DNA of 64,000 bases from assembly GCA_902762325.1 (NCBI GenBank), contig CACWNV010000001.1, positions 62,001 through 126,000 of the forward strand. Reading direction: 5' to 3'. Source of the stretch: an uncultured Prevotellaceae bacterium (GTDB lineage Bacteria; Bacteroidota; Bacteroidia; Bacteroidales; Bacteroidaceae). Below the pieces are notes generated by a model. It had not been told where the DNA came from, made no database searches, and was given only the letters and a program-made list of their open reading frames with translations. Shown here piece after piece: positions 32,453 to 39,920 of this stretch. The position numbers and the translations under genes were made by a program. How positions within the stretch are numbered: position 1 is the stretch's first letter; each line of letters starts with the position of its first letter.

Positions 32453-32655
32453 ATGAAATGCGGCATTTGATAGGGCTAAACTCAAACTTACTACCATACA
32501 ACCGAACAACCATACAAGTTCATCATACAATCCATCAACACCTTACATCAAGGGATAATAGCAAAAAAATCAAAAGACAACAACTATTACAAATTAAGGC
32601 GAAGGAAAAACAAATATCACGTAAAAGTATTACAGACTCTTTTGCAGGTCCCAAT

Positions 32656-32692
32656 AAAAAAATCCGTAGAAGACTCTTCTACGGATTTTTAT
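32656..32692. terminator. Bidirectional terminator between WYL and PqqD-like genes
   Basis: TCCGTAGAAG (32663-32672) pairs with CTTCTACGGA (32676-32685) around ACT, flanked by A-run and T-run, so it can serve both convergent transcripts. The 203 nt between the WYL stop and this hairpin hold no gene. Confidence 0.85.
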
Positions 32693-32964
32693 TATTCTTC
32701 ACAGATTCCTGACTTCACCCATTGTGCTGCAACCACTTTGGCATCTTCTAAAGCTGTGGCCTCATCGACGTCGTATTCTTCTGTCAATAACTTTGCCAAG
32801 TCTTCAGGAGTGAACGACTCCTTGTCCTGAATCTTTTGCCAGAGGTATGCAGAACTTTCGTTCATGCTGATGATGTTACTGAAATCTATATTCTCTTTTC
32901 CTTCTGCGACGATGATGTTCTCGCCACAAACCTTGCGGATGTTAAAACCTGGTTTTGCTTTCAT
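32692..32964 (-). CDS. PqqD-family protein (RiPP recognition element-like)
   Basis: 90 aa, the usual size of a stand-alone PqqD. The pattern 'GFNIRKVCGENIIVAEG...FSNIISMNESSAYLWQKIQDKESFTPEDLAKLLTEEYDVDEATALEDAKVVAAQWVKSGI' follows PqqD closely (strand-strand, then N-E-x-x-A-x-x-W, then the three-helix end). In PQQ and many RiPP pathways PqqD binds the leader peptide and brings it to a modifying enzyme. Here it is the last gene of a run from rpoD, 32 nt after the S26-like peptidase. No precursor peptide or radical SAM partner is visible nearby, so its partner is unknown. Confidence 0.82.
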   Translation of the reverse strand: MKAKPGFNIRKVCGENIIVAEGKENIDFSNIISMNESSAYLWQKIQDKESFTPEDLAKLLTEEYDVDEATALEDAKVVAAQWVKSGICEE

Positions 32965-32996
32965 ATTCTAAATTATTAATTGTGTATTCTCTTTTT

Positions 32997-33482
32997 TCAT
33001 TTCGTACCGAAGATCTTAAGCCATATTCTTCTGTAGAACCCAAGCAGATAGCGGCGGACAGGGAACAGGCGTGTCCAGAAGAACGAATAGACTCTCCATT
33101 TTAAGCCGTTCGTCTTGTCCAGCGTCTGTCTGCCTTTGCGGTAGAATCCGATGGTAAATCCTTTGACATCGGAAAGCTTACATCTCTCTACGGCATAATT
33201 ACCATCGCCACGCAGGGTTACATCATCACCTTCAATCTTGATGATACGGTGCAGGACATAATGCTTCGGTCCTACTTCAGCTAAGACAGCATCTCCCACT
33301 TTAGGGTCTGTTGCCTTGGTCAGTAAAGCTTTGTCGCGGTTATCCTCCAAGAAAGGTCTCATGCTGAAACCGCGTAACCGGAGAGTTACCGTGTGTCCCT
33401 CTTCCAGCATTTTAACAACCTCAGGAAGGAAGACGGCGTTAGAAAACTGAATCTCGGTTATTTCGATATCGTCTTGTTGCAT
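32997..33482 (-). CDS. S24/S26 signal-peptidase-like protein
   Basis: 161 aa. 'LRLRGFSMRPFL' carries the nucleophile Ser40 (G-x-S-M-x-P). Then 'KVGDAVLAEVGPKHYVLHRIIKIEGDDVTLRGDGN' matches the S26 core, but His78-Arg79 stands where bacterial leader peptidases have Lys-Arg. His at this position is typical of the Sec11/SipW type. There is no obvious N-terminal membrane anchor; a semi-hydrophobic aromatic C-terminal stretch (about 130-155) might attach to the membrane. It overlaps the HprK-like gene by 25 nt, so they are translationally coupled. Likely role: processing a peptide handled by the neighbouring PqqD, by inference. Confidence 0.75.
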   Translation of the reverse strand: MQQDDIEITEIQFSNAVFLPEVVKMLEEGHTVTLRLRGFSMRPFLEDNRDKALLTKATDPKVGDAVLAEVGPKHYVLHRIIKIEGDDVTLRGDGNYAVERCKLSDVKGFTIGFYRKGRQTLDKTNGLKWRVYSFFWTRLFPVRRYLLGFYRRIWLKIFGTK

Positions 33483-34354
33483 AATACAGCAGCTTCTTTA
33501 TTGGGCAAACAATGTAATGTGTAAATTGATGTGGTCTCGACAACCTTTGTCACGGTGTCACATATCTTATTGAATATGTCGTTGTCCCATTTCATCGATG
33601 AGCAAGAGGGTAGGAATGATGCAAACGCCTCGATGGGTGACATCTTTTCAATGCTGTTTTCCGTTGCGCGGTCGATGCGTGTGACGGCACCGAGTTTTGC
33701 TTTCACGTTACGGTAGCAAGGAGTCTTACCGCTCCACGGACCTCCATAGATAAACACTTCTCCATTGATGACGCGAACGATAGGGTTATCGTCGTTCATC
33801 AGATCACATCCCGGTATGTGTCGTAGCCAAAGGCTTACTTGTGTACTCTTTCCTGTTCCGCTTTTTGCAATAAAGGCATAGCCGTATCCATTTTGGCGGA
33901 CGAGAGACGCGTGGATGAGGAGCGTGTCCTTTTGGCATCCTGCGAAAGCAAAAATCAACATCAACGCATTGTTCAAGCCAAAGCATCTCATGTTGTAATT
34001 GCCGTTAAGGGCGCAGTGGCAGTCGCTGAAGTCTTTGTTGCATTGCAGCAGACAGCAGTCGTTGCCCTTCGTGTCTCTGATAATATACTGGTATCCGCCA
34101 TCAGCCAACTGATCGACAACGGTATCACCATTGCCAGTGTCAAATGTACGGATTCTCTCTCTTTCCTCTTTGCTTACAGGCTTTAAAGTGTCATCAACAG
34201 TAAGTTGGAATAATACCTCTTCATCATCTTCGAAATTGTACCTGAATGGTTCTAATGACGGGACTAATCTTATACTATTCAGAGATGAATCATGAAAGAT
34301 GATTCTCAGATTATGGTCTGCTATTCTAAATTTGTTGATGTTTAATGCTTCCAT
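33458..34354 (-). CDS. HPr-kinase-like P-loop protein of a PqqD cassette
   Basis: 298 aa. 'LIHASLVRQNGYGYAFIAKSGTGKSTQVSLWLRHIPGCDLMNDDNPIVRV' contains a Walker A loop at about 163-171 (K-S-G-T-G-K-S-T) with the following 'L-M-N-D-D' as in HPr kinase/PEPCK-like folds (Asp pair for metal/catalysis). 'GGPWSGKTPCYRNVKAKLGAVTRI' also fits that group. The N-terminal 130 residues are a less conserved sensor-like region. HprK-like kinases occur in lasso-peptide and PqqD-type cassettes, where some phosphorylate the peptide. Overlaps the peptidase gene by 25 nt and begins 3 nt after the secreted protein gene. Confidence 0.72.
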   Translation of the reverse strand: MEALNINKFRIADHNLRIIFHDSSLNSIRLVPSLEPFRYNFEDDEEVLFQLTVDDTLKPVSKEERERIRTFDTGNGDTVVDQLADGGYQYIIRDTKGNDCCLLQCNKDFSDCHCALNGNYNMRCFGLNNALMLIFAFAGCQKDTLLIHASLVRQNGYGYAFIAKSGTGKSTQVSLWLRHIPGCDLMNDDNPIVRVINGEVFIYGGPWSGKTPCYRNVKAKLGAVTRIDRATENSIEKMSPIEAFASFLPSCSSMKWDNDIFNKICDTVTKVVETTSIYTLHCLPNKEAAVLCNKTISK

Positions 34355-34357
34355 TCC

Positions 34358-34861
34358 TTATTCTTTGTTTTTCTTCTTGTTATTTGCCTTCTTCGTCTTA
34401 CTGCTTGTATTGCTCTCATTTGCTGAAAGTTTATTTTCATCTCTTATGATGATTGGCTTATACGCAAATGTATTCGAGTCAATGAACTTTAATGGGGAAT
34501 CCTCTTTCAGTTCTTTTGAAAACGCCTTTCTGAACTTTACGTATTTCTTTTCTATCGCTTTACGTGTCTTAGCAAAAGAAGTGATACAGGTAGGGTTCTC
34601 GTATCCCGTGGATTTCATGTACTCACGGAGCTGATAAGAGTAACTGTCACGGCCATAAAGAAACCCTTTCTTCTCATCAATGAATGCAGAGTCAACAAGC
34701 TGGATGTCTGTCATGTAAATTGTCTCGTCAGTCAAAGATATGACAATGCCGAATAGGTACGTCGGGGTCTGCTTGATGACAGCAGCGGCTTCTCCTACTC
34801 TGAAGAATGAGAAATAAAGTATTGCAGATAAGATAACTAATAATTTTCTTGAATTCATCAT
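34358..34861 (-). CDS. Hypothetical secreted protein in the rpoD run
   Basis: 167 aa from the ATG at 34861; an ATG at 34879 would add six residues and overlap rpoD by 11 nt. Signal-peptide-like start (LLVILSAILYFSFFRVGEAAA, cleavage near residue 23). The mature part, 'YLFGIVISLTDETIYMTDIQLVDSAFIDEKKGFLYGRDSYSYQLREYM', then 'NPTCITSFAKTRKAIEKKYVKFRKAF', is not recognised, and the last 20 residues are Lys/Asn/Ser-rich. It sits between rpoD (7 nt) and the HprK-like gene (3 nt). It could be a periplasmic partner or substrate of the cassette; nothing in the sequence proves it. Confidence 0.6.
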   Translation of the reverse strand: MMNSRKLLVILSAILYFSFFRVGEAAAVIKQTPTYLFGIVISLTDETIYMTDIQLVDSAFIDEKKGFLYGRDSYSYQLREYMKSTGYENPTCITSFAKTRKAIEKKYVKFRKAFSKELKEDSPLKFIDSNTFAYKPIIIRDENKLSANESNTSSKTKKANNKKKNKE

Positions 34862-34868
34862 TTGTATT

Positions 34869-35732
34869 TTATTGTCCAAGATACGCTTTGAGAATCTTAC
34901 TCTTTGTGTTGTTGCGCAGATGTCTTATAGCTTTCTCTCTTATTTGACGTACCCGCTCACGAGTAAGACCATATTTGTTGCCTATTTCCTCTAATGTCAT
35001 TTCAGGCTGATTGATACCATAGAAAGCTTTAATGACATTCCGCTCTCTTTCGTTTAACGTCTTCAACGCACGGCTGATTTCCTCACGAAGTGATTCCATC
35101 ACCAAGGCATTGTCTGCCTGTGGTGCATCGTCGTTTGGTAGTATGTCGAGTAAACTGTTCTCTTCGCCATTGGTGAATGGGGCATCGACCGACACGTGGC
35201 GTCCCGTTGCCTTCATGGCATCGACGATCTTTTCCTGAGGGATGTCCACTCTGTCGGCAATCTCATCGACACTCGGACGACGTTCATTCTCCTGCTCAAA
35301 CTTGTTGAGTTCTCTGTTAATCTTGTTGACAGAGCCAACCTGATTGAGAGGCAGGCGAACGATACGGCTTTGCTCAGCTATTGCCTGGAGAATACTCTGG
35401 CGTATCCACCACACAGCATACGAAATAAACTTGAATCCTCGTGTCTCGTCGAACTTCTCAGCAGCTTTAATCAGTCCTAAGTTACCTTCATTGATCAGGT
35501 CGGCCAGACTCAGCCCCTGATTCTGATATTGTTTAGCTACTGAAACCACAAATCTCAAGTTTGCTTTCGTCAGCTTCTCCAATGCCTTTTTGTCACCATT
35601 CTTAATACGCTGTGCCAACTCAACTTCTTCATCAGCGGACAATAGTTCTTCATGTCCGATTTCCTGAAGATACTTATCGAGTGATGCACTCTCTCGATTG
35701 GTAATTGATTTAGTGATTTTCAGTTGTCTCAT
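34869..35732 (-). CDS. rpoD: Primary sigma factor (RpoD/sigma-ABfr type, no region 1.1)
   Basis: 287 aa. Region 1.2 '[31 protein letters not shown]' starts almost at once, so region 1.1 is absent as in Bacteroidota primary sigmas. Region 2 includes '[59 protein letters not shown]', region 3 follows, and region 4 ends with '[29 protein letters not shown]'. It directs RNA polymerase to the TTTG-N19-TAnnTTTG promoters that are frequent in this window. Its own promoter at 35756-35787 is of this type. The PqqD cassette follows within 8 nt. Confidence 0.95.
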   Translation of the reverse strand: MRQLKITKSITNRESASLDKYLQEIGHEELLSADEEVELAQRIKNGDKKALEKLTKANLRFVVSVAKQYQNQGLSLADLINEGNLGLIKAAEKFDETRGFKFISYAVWWIRQSILQAIAEQSRIVRLPLNQVGSVNKINRELNKFEQENERRPSVDEIADRVDIPQEKIVDAMKATGRHVSVDAPFTNGEENSLLDILPNDDAPQADNALVMESLREEISRALKTLNERERNVIKAFYGINQPEMTLEEIGNKYGLTRERVRQIREKAIRHLRNNTKSKILKAYLGQ

Positions 35733-35755
35733 TTGGCTACTTTTTATGCGTGCTG

Positions 35756-35787
35756 CAAAGTTAGTCTATTTTTGTGATTTGTGCAAA
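35756..35787 (-). promoter_or_regulatory. Promoter of rpoD (and probably the PqqD cassette)
   Basis: Minus strand: TTTG (35784-35787) and TAACTTTG (35756-35763), 20-nt spacer, 23 nt before the ATG. It is the only promoter-like site seen for the rpoD-to-PqqD run. Confidence 0.7.
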
Positions 35788-35791
35788 TTTT

Positions 35792-36394
35792 TCATCTTAA
35801 ATCCTGCAAGCGTGCAATGTATTTACCTAAGATGTCGAATTCTATGTTAACGATGGTGCCGACTTTGATGTCCTGAAAATTGGTGTTTTCTCTGGTATAT
35901 GGTATAATAGCCACACGGAATGAGTTCTCGGTGGGGTCACAGACAGTCAGAGAAACACCGTTGACCGTAACGCTTCCTTTATCGACGGTGAAGTAGCCTT
36001 TCTGAGCCATTTCTTTATTGGCTTCGTATTTGAATGTGAAATATGTAGAACCGTCGGCGTCTTCTGTTTCCACACATTCAGCTGTCTGGTCAACATGGCC
36101 TTGCACGATATGCCCGTCTAATCTCCCGTTCATCAGCATTGAACGCTCGACATTTACATGGTCTCCTATTTTCAATAGTCCCAAGTTTGAGCGCAATAGT
36201 GTCTCCTGCATGGCAGTGACCGTATAGGTGTTGTCCTTTATCTCCACAACAGTCAGGCATACTCCATTGTGGGATACGCTTTGGTCTATCTTGAGCTCGT
36301 CGGTGAATGAGCAGGTGAGGGTGAAATCAATGTTTCCCTGATTCTTGTTGATGGCAACGACTGTTGCCATTTCTTCTACTATACCACTAAACAT
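35792..36394 (-). CDS. ribE: Riboflavin synthase alpha chain
   Basis: 200 aa, with the conserved start MFSGIVEEMATV and two lumazine-binding domains, repeat 1 about 1-90 ('LKIDQSVSHNGVCLTVVEI') and repeat 2 about 95-190 ('LDGHIVQGHVDQTAECV', 'KGSVTVNGVSLTVCD', 'YTRENTNFQDIKVGTIVNIEFDILGKYIARL'). It dismutates two 6,7-dimethyl-8-ribityllumazine molecules into riboflavin. Single gene, 59 nt upstream of the rpoD start. No FMN riboswitch was seen. Confidence 0.95.
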   Translation of the reverse strand: MFSGIVEEMATVVAINKNQGNIDFTLTCSFTDELKIDQSVSHNGVCLTVVEIKDNTYTVTAMQETLLRSNLGLLKIGDHVNVERSMLMNGRLDGHIVQGHVDQTAECVETEDADGSTYFTFKYEANKEMAQKGYFTVDKGSVTVNGVSLTVCDPTENSFRVAIIPYTRENTNFQDIKVGTIVNIEFDILGKYIARLQDLR

Positions 36395-36416
36395 AGCATG
36401 TCAGCTTTTATGTTAT

Positions 36417-36581
36417 AATATATAGGGACGAGTTTTTTCTCGTCCCTTCATTAATATAAAATATGTAAAAGGGGTCGCCCGGTGATGTGATGAAACTCCG
36501 AGTATACATGATTTGAGAGCTCCCCGTCTTTGTAATCCACCGGCTTTGCAGCTTAGTCCATGAAGGATTTATATGGCCCGC
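36417..36581 (-). ncRNA. Candidate structured small RNA (possibly 6S / Bacteroidales-1-like)
   Basis: Between tRNA-Cys and ribE on the minus strand there is a free-standing unit: a -7 element TACCTTTG (36588-36595), then about 135 nt without a credible ORF, then a terminator hairpin with 9-bp arms AGGGACGAG/CTCGTCCCT (36424-36447). Self-pairing is visible: the 5' CCTTCAT pairs with ATGAAGG near the 3' end, and CCGGTG...AT pairs with ATCACCGG. An outer stem holding a long internal hairpin is compatible with a 6S-type fold, but the assignment is only a suggestion. This and tRNA-Cys account for the 430-nt region without a protein gene. Confidence 0.4.
36424..36447 (-). terminator. Hairpin ending the candidate small RNA
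   Basis: AGGGACGAG and CTCGTCCCT arms with a 6-nt loop; in minus-strand direction followed by ATATATTAT, not a pure T-run. It lies 30 nt upstream of the ribE start. Confidence 0.55.
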
Positions 36582-36587
36582 CATTGA

Positions 36588-36595
36588 CAAAGGTA
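36588..36595 (-). promoter_or_regulatory. -7 element (TACCTTTG) of the candidate small RNA
   Basis: CAAAGGTA on the plus strand. No matching -33 TTTG at 19-21 nt. Confidence 0.4.
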
Positions 36596-36670
36596 GCTGT
36601 CTCGGTTTTCAATTTTATTTGATGAGTATCCCGATCAAACCGGCTCAACCCCATTTTTTTTATTGCAAAA

Positions 36671-36702
36671 TCGGGAATTCCTTTTGTCAAGGTAATTCCC
36701 GA
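36671..36702 (-). terminator. Terminator after tRNA-Cys
   Basis: TCGGGAATT and AATTCCCGA arms around a 13-nt loop; on the minus strand TTTTG follows directly. 13 nt from the tRNA 3' end. Confidence 0.7.
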
Positions 36703-36714
36703 ATACATCTCTTG

Positions 36715-36785
36715 AGGTGCGTAGCAGAGTCGAACTGCTCTATACGGTTTTGCAGACCGCCACATAACCGCTTTGTTAACGCACC
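36715..36785 (-). tRNA. tRNA-Cys (GCA)
   Basis: 71 nt, minus strand. Acceptor stem GGTGCGT/ACGCACC with discriminator U, anticodon stem GCGGT/ACCGT with loop CTGCAAA (GCA anticodon, plus-strand TGC at 36751-36753), T-arm AGCAG-TTCGACT-CTGCT. CCA is not encoded. An ORF of 92 codons across it is a shadow. Confidence 0.93.
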
Positions 36786-36824
36786 ATGTGATTTGTGATG
36801 CAAAGGTAAGGTTTTTCTTCGGTA

Positions 36825-37028
36825 CTACCAAATTTTTTCTTTATTTTTTGTGTCGCACCGGTTTTTCTTTGCAGGACTTTTTCTGTTTTTGTCTAATTCT
36901 TTTCTGATACTACACCCTTTGCATCCATAACATGGATTATTGGCACTCTTCAATGCTATGTAGATTCTATAACCGGCATAGCAAAGGGAGAGTGCCAATA
37001 CTATAAATATAATAAGGTGTTGAATCAT
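36825..37028 (-). CDS. Small Cys-rich membrane protein, FeoB-associated type
   Basis: 67 aa. One membrane helix (about 4-24) followed by 'NPCYGCKGCSIRKEL' and a basic tail. The C-x-x-C-x-x-C cluster after a single helix is the hallmark of the FeoB-associated Cys-rich family, though no feoB is nearby. Located 19 nt after glyA on the same strand, probably read from its transcript, and 39 nt before tRNA-Cys. Confidence 0.6.
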   Translation of the reverse strand: MIQHLIIFIVLALSLCYAGYRIYIALKSANNPCYGCKGCSIRKELDKNRKSPAKKNRCDTKNKEKIW

Positions 37029-37047
37029 TACCTCAAATTACCCAATG

Positions 37048-38328
37048 CTAATAAGCAAATAGAGGATAAGATTTCATTGTCTCATTGACGCGCTGGCGTA
37101 CGCTTGCAATCGTGTTCTCGTCTTCGGGATTGTTGAGAACTTCTTCAATCAGTTCGGCAATAAGTACCATGAGGTCTTCCTTGGCACCACGAGTAGTAAT
37201 GGCAGGTGTTCCCAAGCGGATTCCTGAAGTCTGGAAAGCAGAACGGGAGTCATAAGGAACCATGTTCTTATTGACGGTGATGTCGGCTGCAACAAGTGCG
37301 TTTTCCGCAACTTTACCCGTCAAATCAGAATATTTAGAACGCAGGTCAACAAGCATAGAGTGGTTGTCTGTACCTCCGCTAACGATGGTAAATCCACGTT
37401 TGATAAGCTCGTCTGCCAGAACCTTGGCATTCTTCTGGACCTGCTTAGCCCATTCTTTGAACTCCGGTTGAAGTGCTTCTCCGAAGGCAACTGCCTTAGC
37501 AGCAATCACATGCTCCAGCGGTCCGCCCTGCTGTCCGGGGAATACAGCCGAATTAAGCAACTGACTCATCATCTTAACAACTCCCTTCGGTGTTTTTAGT
37601 CCCCACGGATTCTCGAAGTCTTTGCCCATAAGGATGATACCGCCACGCGGTCCACGGAGAGTCTTATGAGTTGTTGAGGTAACGATGTGGGCATATTTTA
37701 CGGGATTCTCAAGCAGACCAGCAGCAATCAGACCAGCCGGATGGGCCATGTCAATCATCAGCAGAGCGCCGACTTTATCGGCAATCTCCCGCATGCGCTT
37801 GTAATCCCACTCTCGGCTATAGGCAGAACCACCTCCGATGATGAGTTTCGGCTTATGCTCCAAGGCCAGCTTTTCCATTTGGTCGTAGTCTACTCTTCCT
37901 GTTTCAGGACTCAGGTCATAGCCAATGGCTTTATAGAGAATACCGCTGGTGTTTACGGAAGAACCGTGTGAGAGATGGCCGCCATGAGCTAAGTTCAGTC
38001 CCATGAATGTGTCGCCGGGTTTTAAGACAGCAAGTAATACAGCTGCATTGGCCTGAGCACCAGAGTGAGGCTGCACGTTAGCGTATTCTGCATCAAAGAG
38101 TTTGCATACACGTTCGATGGCAAGGGTTTCAACTTCATCGACAACTTGGCAGCCGCCATAATAACGTTTTCCTGGGTATCCTTCCGCATATTTGTTGGTA
38201 AGATAAGATCCCATTGCTTCCATTACCTGGTCGCTCACAAAGTTTTCAGAGGCAATCAGCTCAATACCTTTCAGCTGGCGCTGATGTTCTTTCTCGATAA
38301 GTTCAAAAATAGTGTTGTCTTTTTTCAT
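37048..38328 (-). CDS. glyA: Serine hydroxymethyltransferase
   Basis: 426 aa. PLP-enzyme motifs: '[39 protein letters not shown]' (about 19-58), '[15 protein letters not shown]', '[13 protein letters not shown]', and the PLP lysine in '[15 protein letters not shown]'. Converts serine and THF to glycine and methylene-THF, feeding metF and purine formylation. The small Cys-rich gene follows on the same strand; pyrI lies 46 nt upstream in the same direction. Confidence 0.97.
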   Translation of the reverse strand: MKKDNTIFELIEKEHQRQLKGIELIASENFVSDQVMEAMGSYLTNKYAEGYPGKRYYGGCQVVDEVETLAIERVCKLFDAEYANVQPHSGAQANAAVLLAVLKPGDTFMGLNLAHGGHLSHGSSVNTSGILYKAIGYDLSPETGRVDYDQMEKLALEHKPKLIIGGGSAYSREWDYKRMREIADKVGALLMIDMAHPAGLIAAGLLENPVKYAHIVTSTTHKTLRGPRGGIILMGKDFENPWGLKTPKGVVKMMSQLLNSAVFPGQQGGPLEHVIAAKAVAFGEALQPEFKEWAKQVQKNAKVLADELIKRGFTIVSGGTDNHSMLVDLRSKYSDLTGKVAENALVAADITVNKNMVPYDSRSAFQTSGIRLGTPAITTRGAKEDLMVLIAELIEEVLNNPEDENTIASVRQRVNETMKSYPLFAY

Positions 38329-38374
38329 TTTTATTGTTAGTTTTGTTGATTTTACTAAATGGATTGAATGGAGC

Positions 38375-38836
38375 CTAACACAGTTTCACCTTGTTCATTT
38401 CCTGTTCCTTGTCACAGTAGTGGCATTTGCAGATGCCACGTTCCTTGTCTATGACATGGAAAATGGTTTTCATAGGCTCATTGTTTGTAATACAGACCGG
38501 GTTCTTGCATTTTACGATTCCTGTCAGTTCATCTGGGGTGTCAACGGTCTTCTTCTCCACAACCTCATAATCATGGATGATGTTGAGGATGACTTTAGGG
38601 GCAACGACAGATAATCTCGAAATCTCATCTTTAGAGAAGAACTTGTCAGAAATCTTAATAATTCCTTTCTTCCCGACTTTGTTAGAAGCAAAATTGATGC
38701 CAATTGTCACTTCATTCGATATGTCGAACAGACCGAGCAGACTGGCTACCTGGTATGTCTTTGCAGCAGGAATATGGTCAATAACAGTTCCGTTCTTAAT
38801 GGCGGCAACTATTCTCTCTTTTTTGTTTTCCATCAC
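38375..38836 (-). CDS. pyrI: Aspartate carbamoyltransferase regulatory subunit
   Basis: 153 aa. N-terminal allosteric domain ('[24 protein letters not shown]', '[20 protein letters not shown]'-like) and C-terminal zinc domain with four cysteines in 'CKNPVCITN' and 'CKCHYC'. It binds CTP/ATP and tunes PyrB. It follows pyrB after 21 nt, the opposite of a stand-alone PyrB, so the holoenzyme should be the regulated c6r6 type. Confidence 0.95.
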   Translation of the reverse strand: MMENKKERIVAAIKNGTVIDHIPAAKTYQVASLLGLFDISNEVTIGINFASNKVGKKGIIKISDKFFSKDEISRLSVVAPKVILNIIHDYEVVEKKTVDTPDELTGIVKCKNPVCITNNEPMKTIFHVIDKERGICKCHYCDKEQEMNKVKLC

Positions 38837-38857
38837 CTTTAGTTTTTCTTAGAATTA

Positions 38858-39805
38858 TCATTCAATAATCGTCTTGTCCGCACGAACATCATCGAGCGTT
38901 ATTCCCAGTACATAGCAGAACAGTGCTTCACGGGCATAAAGACCGTTTTGTGCCTGTTGGATATAATAGGCATGAGGATTGTCATCAACATCGTAGTCGA
39001 TCTCATTGACCCGGGGAAGCGGATGCAGGATGCGAAGGTTCTCCTTGACATTACCAAGCATGTCGTTTTTCAGGATATAGACATTCTTGACGCGTTCGTA
39101 CTCCATGAGATCGGAGAAACGCTCCTTCTGTACACGTGTCATATAGATAATGTCAGCGTCAGCTATGACTTTCTCATTGAAAGCAGTATGTTCCTGGAAC
39201 TTGATTCCATGTTCGTTGCAATAAAGCTTGTACTCATTGGGCATGGCAAGCTCTTTCGGAGCAATGAAATGGAAAGTAGGACTGAAATGACGCATGGCAG
39301 TAATCAGGGAATGCACGGTACGCCCGTATTTCAAGTCACCGACAAGATAGATGTTTAGGTTCTCCAGTGTACCCTGTGTCTTATAAATGGAATACAGGTC
39401 AAGAAGACACTGGGACGGATGCTCATGGGCACCGTCTCCTGCGTTGATGATTGGGATGGGAGCCACTTCACTGGCGTATTGCGCTGCCCCTTCAATAAAG
39501 TGGCGCATGACAATGACGTTGGCGTAGTTGCTTACCATCAGAATGGTATCTTTCAAAGTCTCTCCCTTACTGACACTTGATGCCTTGGCATCGGAAAACC
39601 CTATGACACGGGCACCTAAGCGATTGGCAGCTGTCTCAAAACTGAGCCGTGTGCGCGTAGAAGGTTCAAAAAAAAGTGTGGCAACCACTTTTCCCTTTAA
39701 TATTTCCCTGTTGGGATGCTTTTCGAACTCTTGCGCCATCTGAATGAGATACATGATATCCTCCTTCGTCAGGTTGGCAATTGTCACAAAATTATGTTTT
39801 TCCAT
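38858..39805 (-). CDS. pyrB: Aspartate carbamoyltransferase catalytic subunit
   Basis: 315 aa. '[23 protein letters not shown]' holds the carbamoyl-phosphate loop (S-T-R-T-R), '[12 protein letters not shown]' and '[13 protein letters not shown]' are the domain-interface motifs, and '[33 protein letters not shown]' is the aspartate-binding 240s-loop region. First committed step of pyrimidine synthesis. pyrB-pyrI on the minus strand; the PBP1A gene diverges 115 nt away. No clear -7 element was seen for this gene. Confidence 0.97.
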   Translation of the reverse strand: MEKHNFVTIANLTKEDIMYLIQMAQEFEKHPNREILKGKVVATLFFEPSTRTRLSFETAANRLGARVIGFSDAKASSVSKGETLKDTILMVSNYANVIVMRHFIEGAAQYASEVAPIPIINAGDGAHEHPSQCLLDLYSIYKTQGTLENLNIYLVGDLKYGRTVHSLITAMRHFSPTFHFIAPKELAMPNEYKLYCNEHGIKFQEHTAFNEKVIADADIIYMTRVQKERFSDLMEYERVKNVYILKNDMLGNVKENLRILHPLPRVNEIDYDVDDNPHAYYIQQAQNGLYAREALFCYVLGITLDDVRADKTIIE

Positions 39806-39890
39806 TTGAAGTTTTGAACGTTAATTCTGAATTTGAGTGCTAAGTTACTCATATTTTTCTGATTATTGATGATATTTCAAAAGAAAATTG

Positions 39891-39898
39891 TAATTTTG
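39891..39898 (+). promoter_or_regulatory. -7 element (TAATTTTG) before the PBP1A gene
   Basis: Fits TAnnTTTG, 22 nt before the ATG; the -33 match is weak (ATTG at 22 nt). Confidence 0.45.
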
Positions 39899-39920
39899 CA
39901 GATATTTATTTGAAAATCAA

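Noticed and set aside
36553-36831. 92-codon minus-strand ORF
   Set aside because: It runs through tRNA-Cys, its terminator and the promoter of the candidate RNA.
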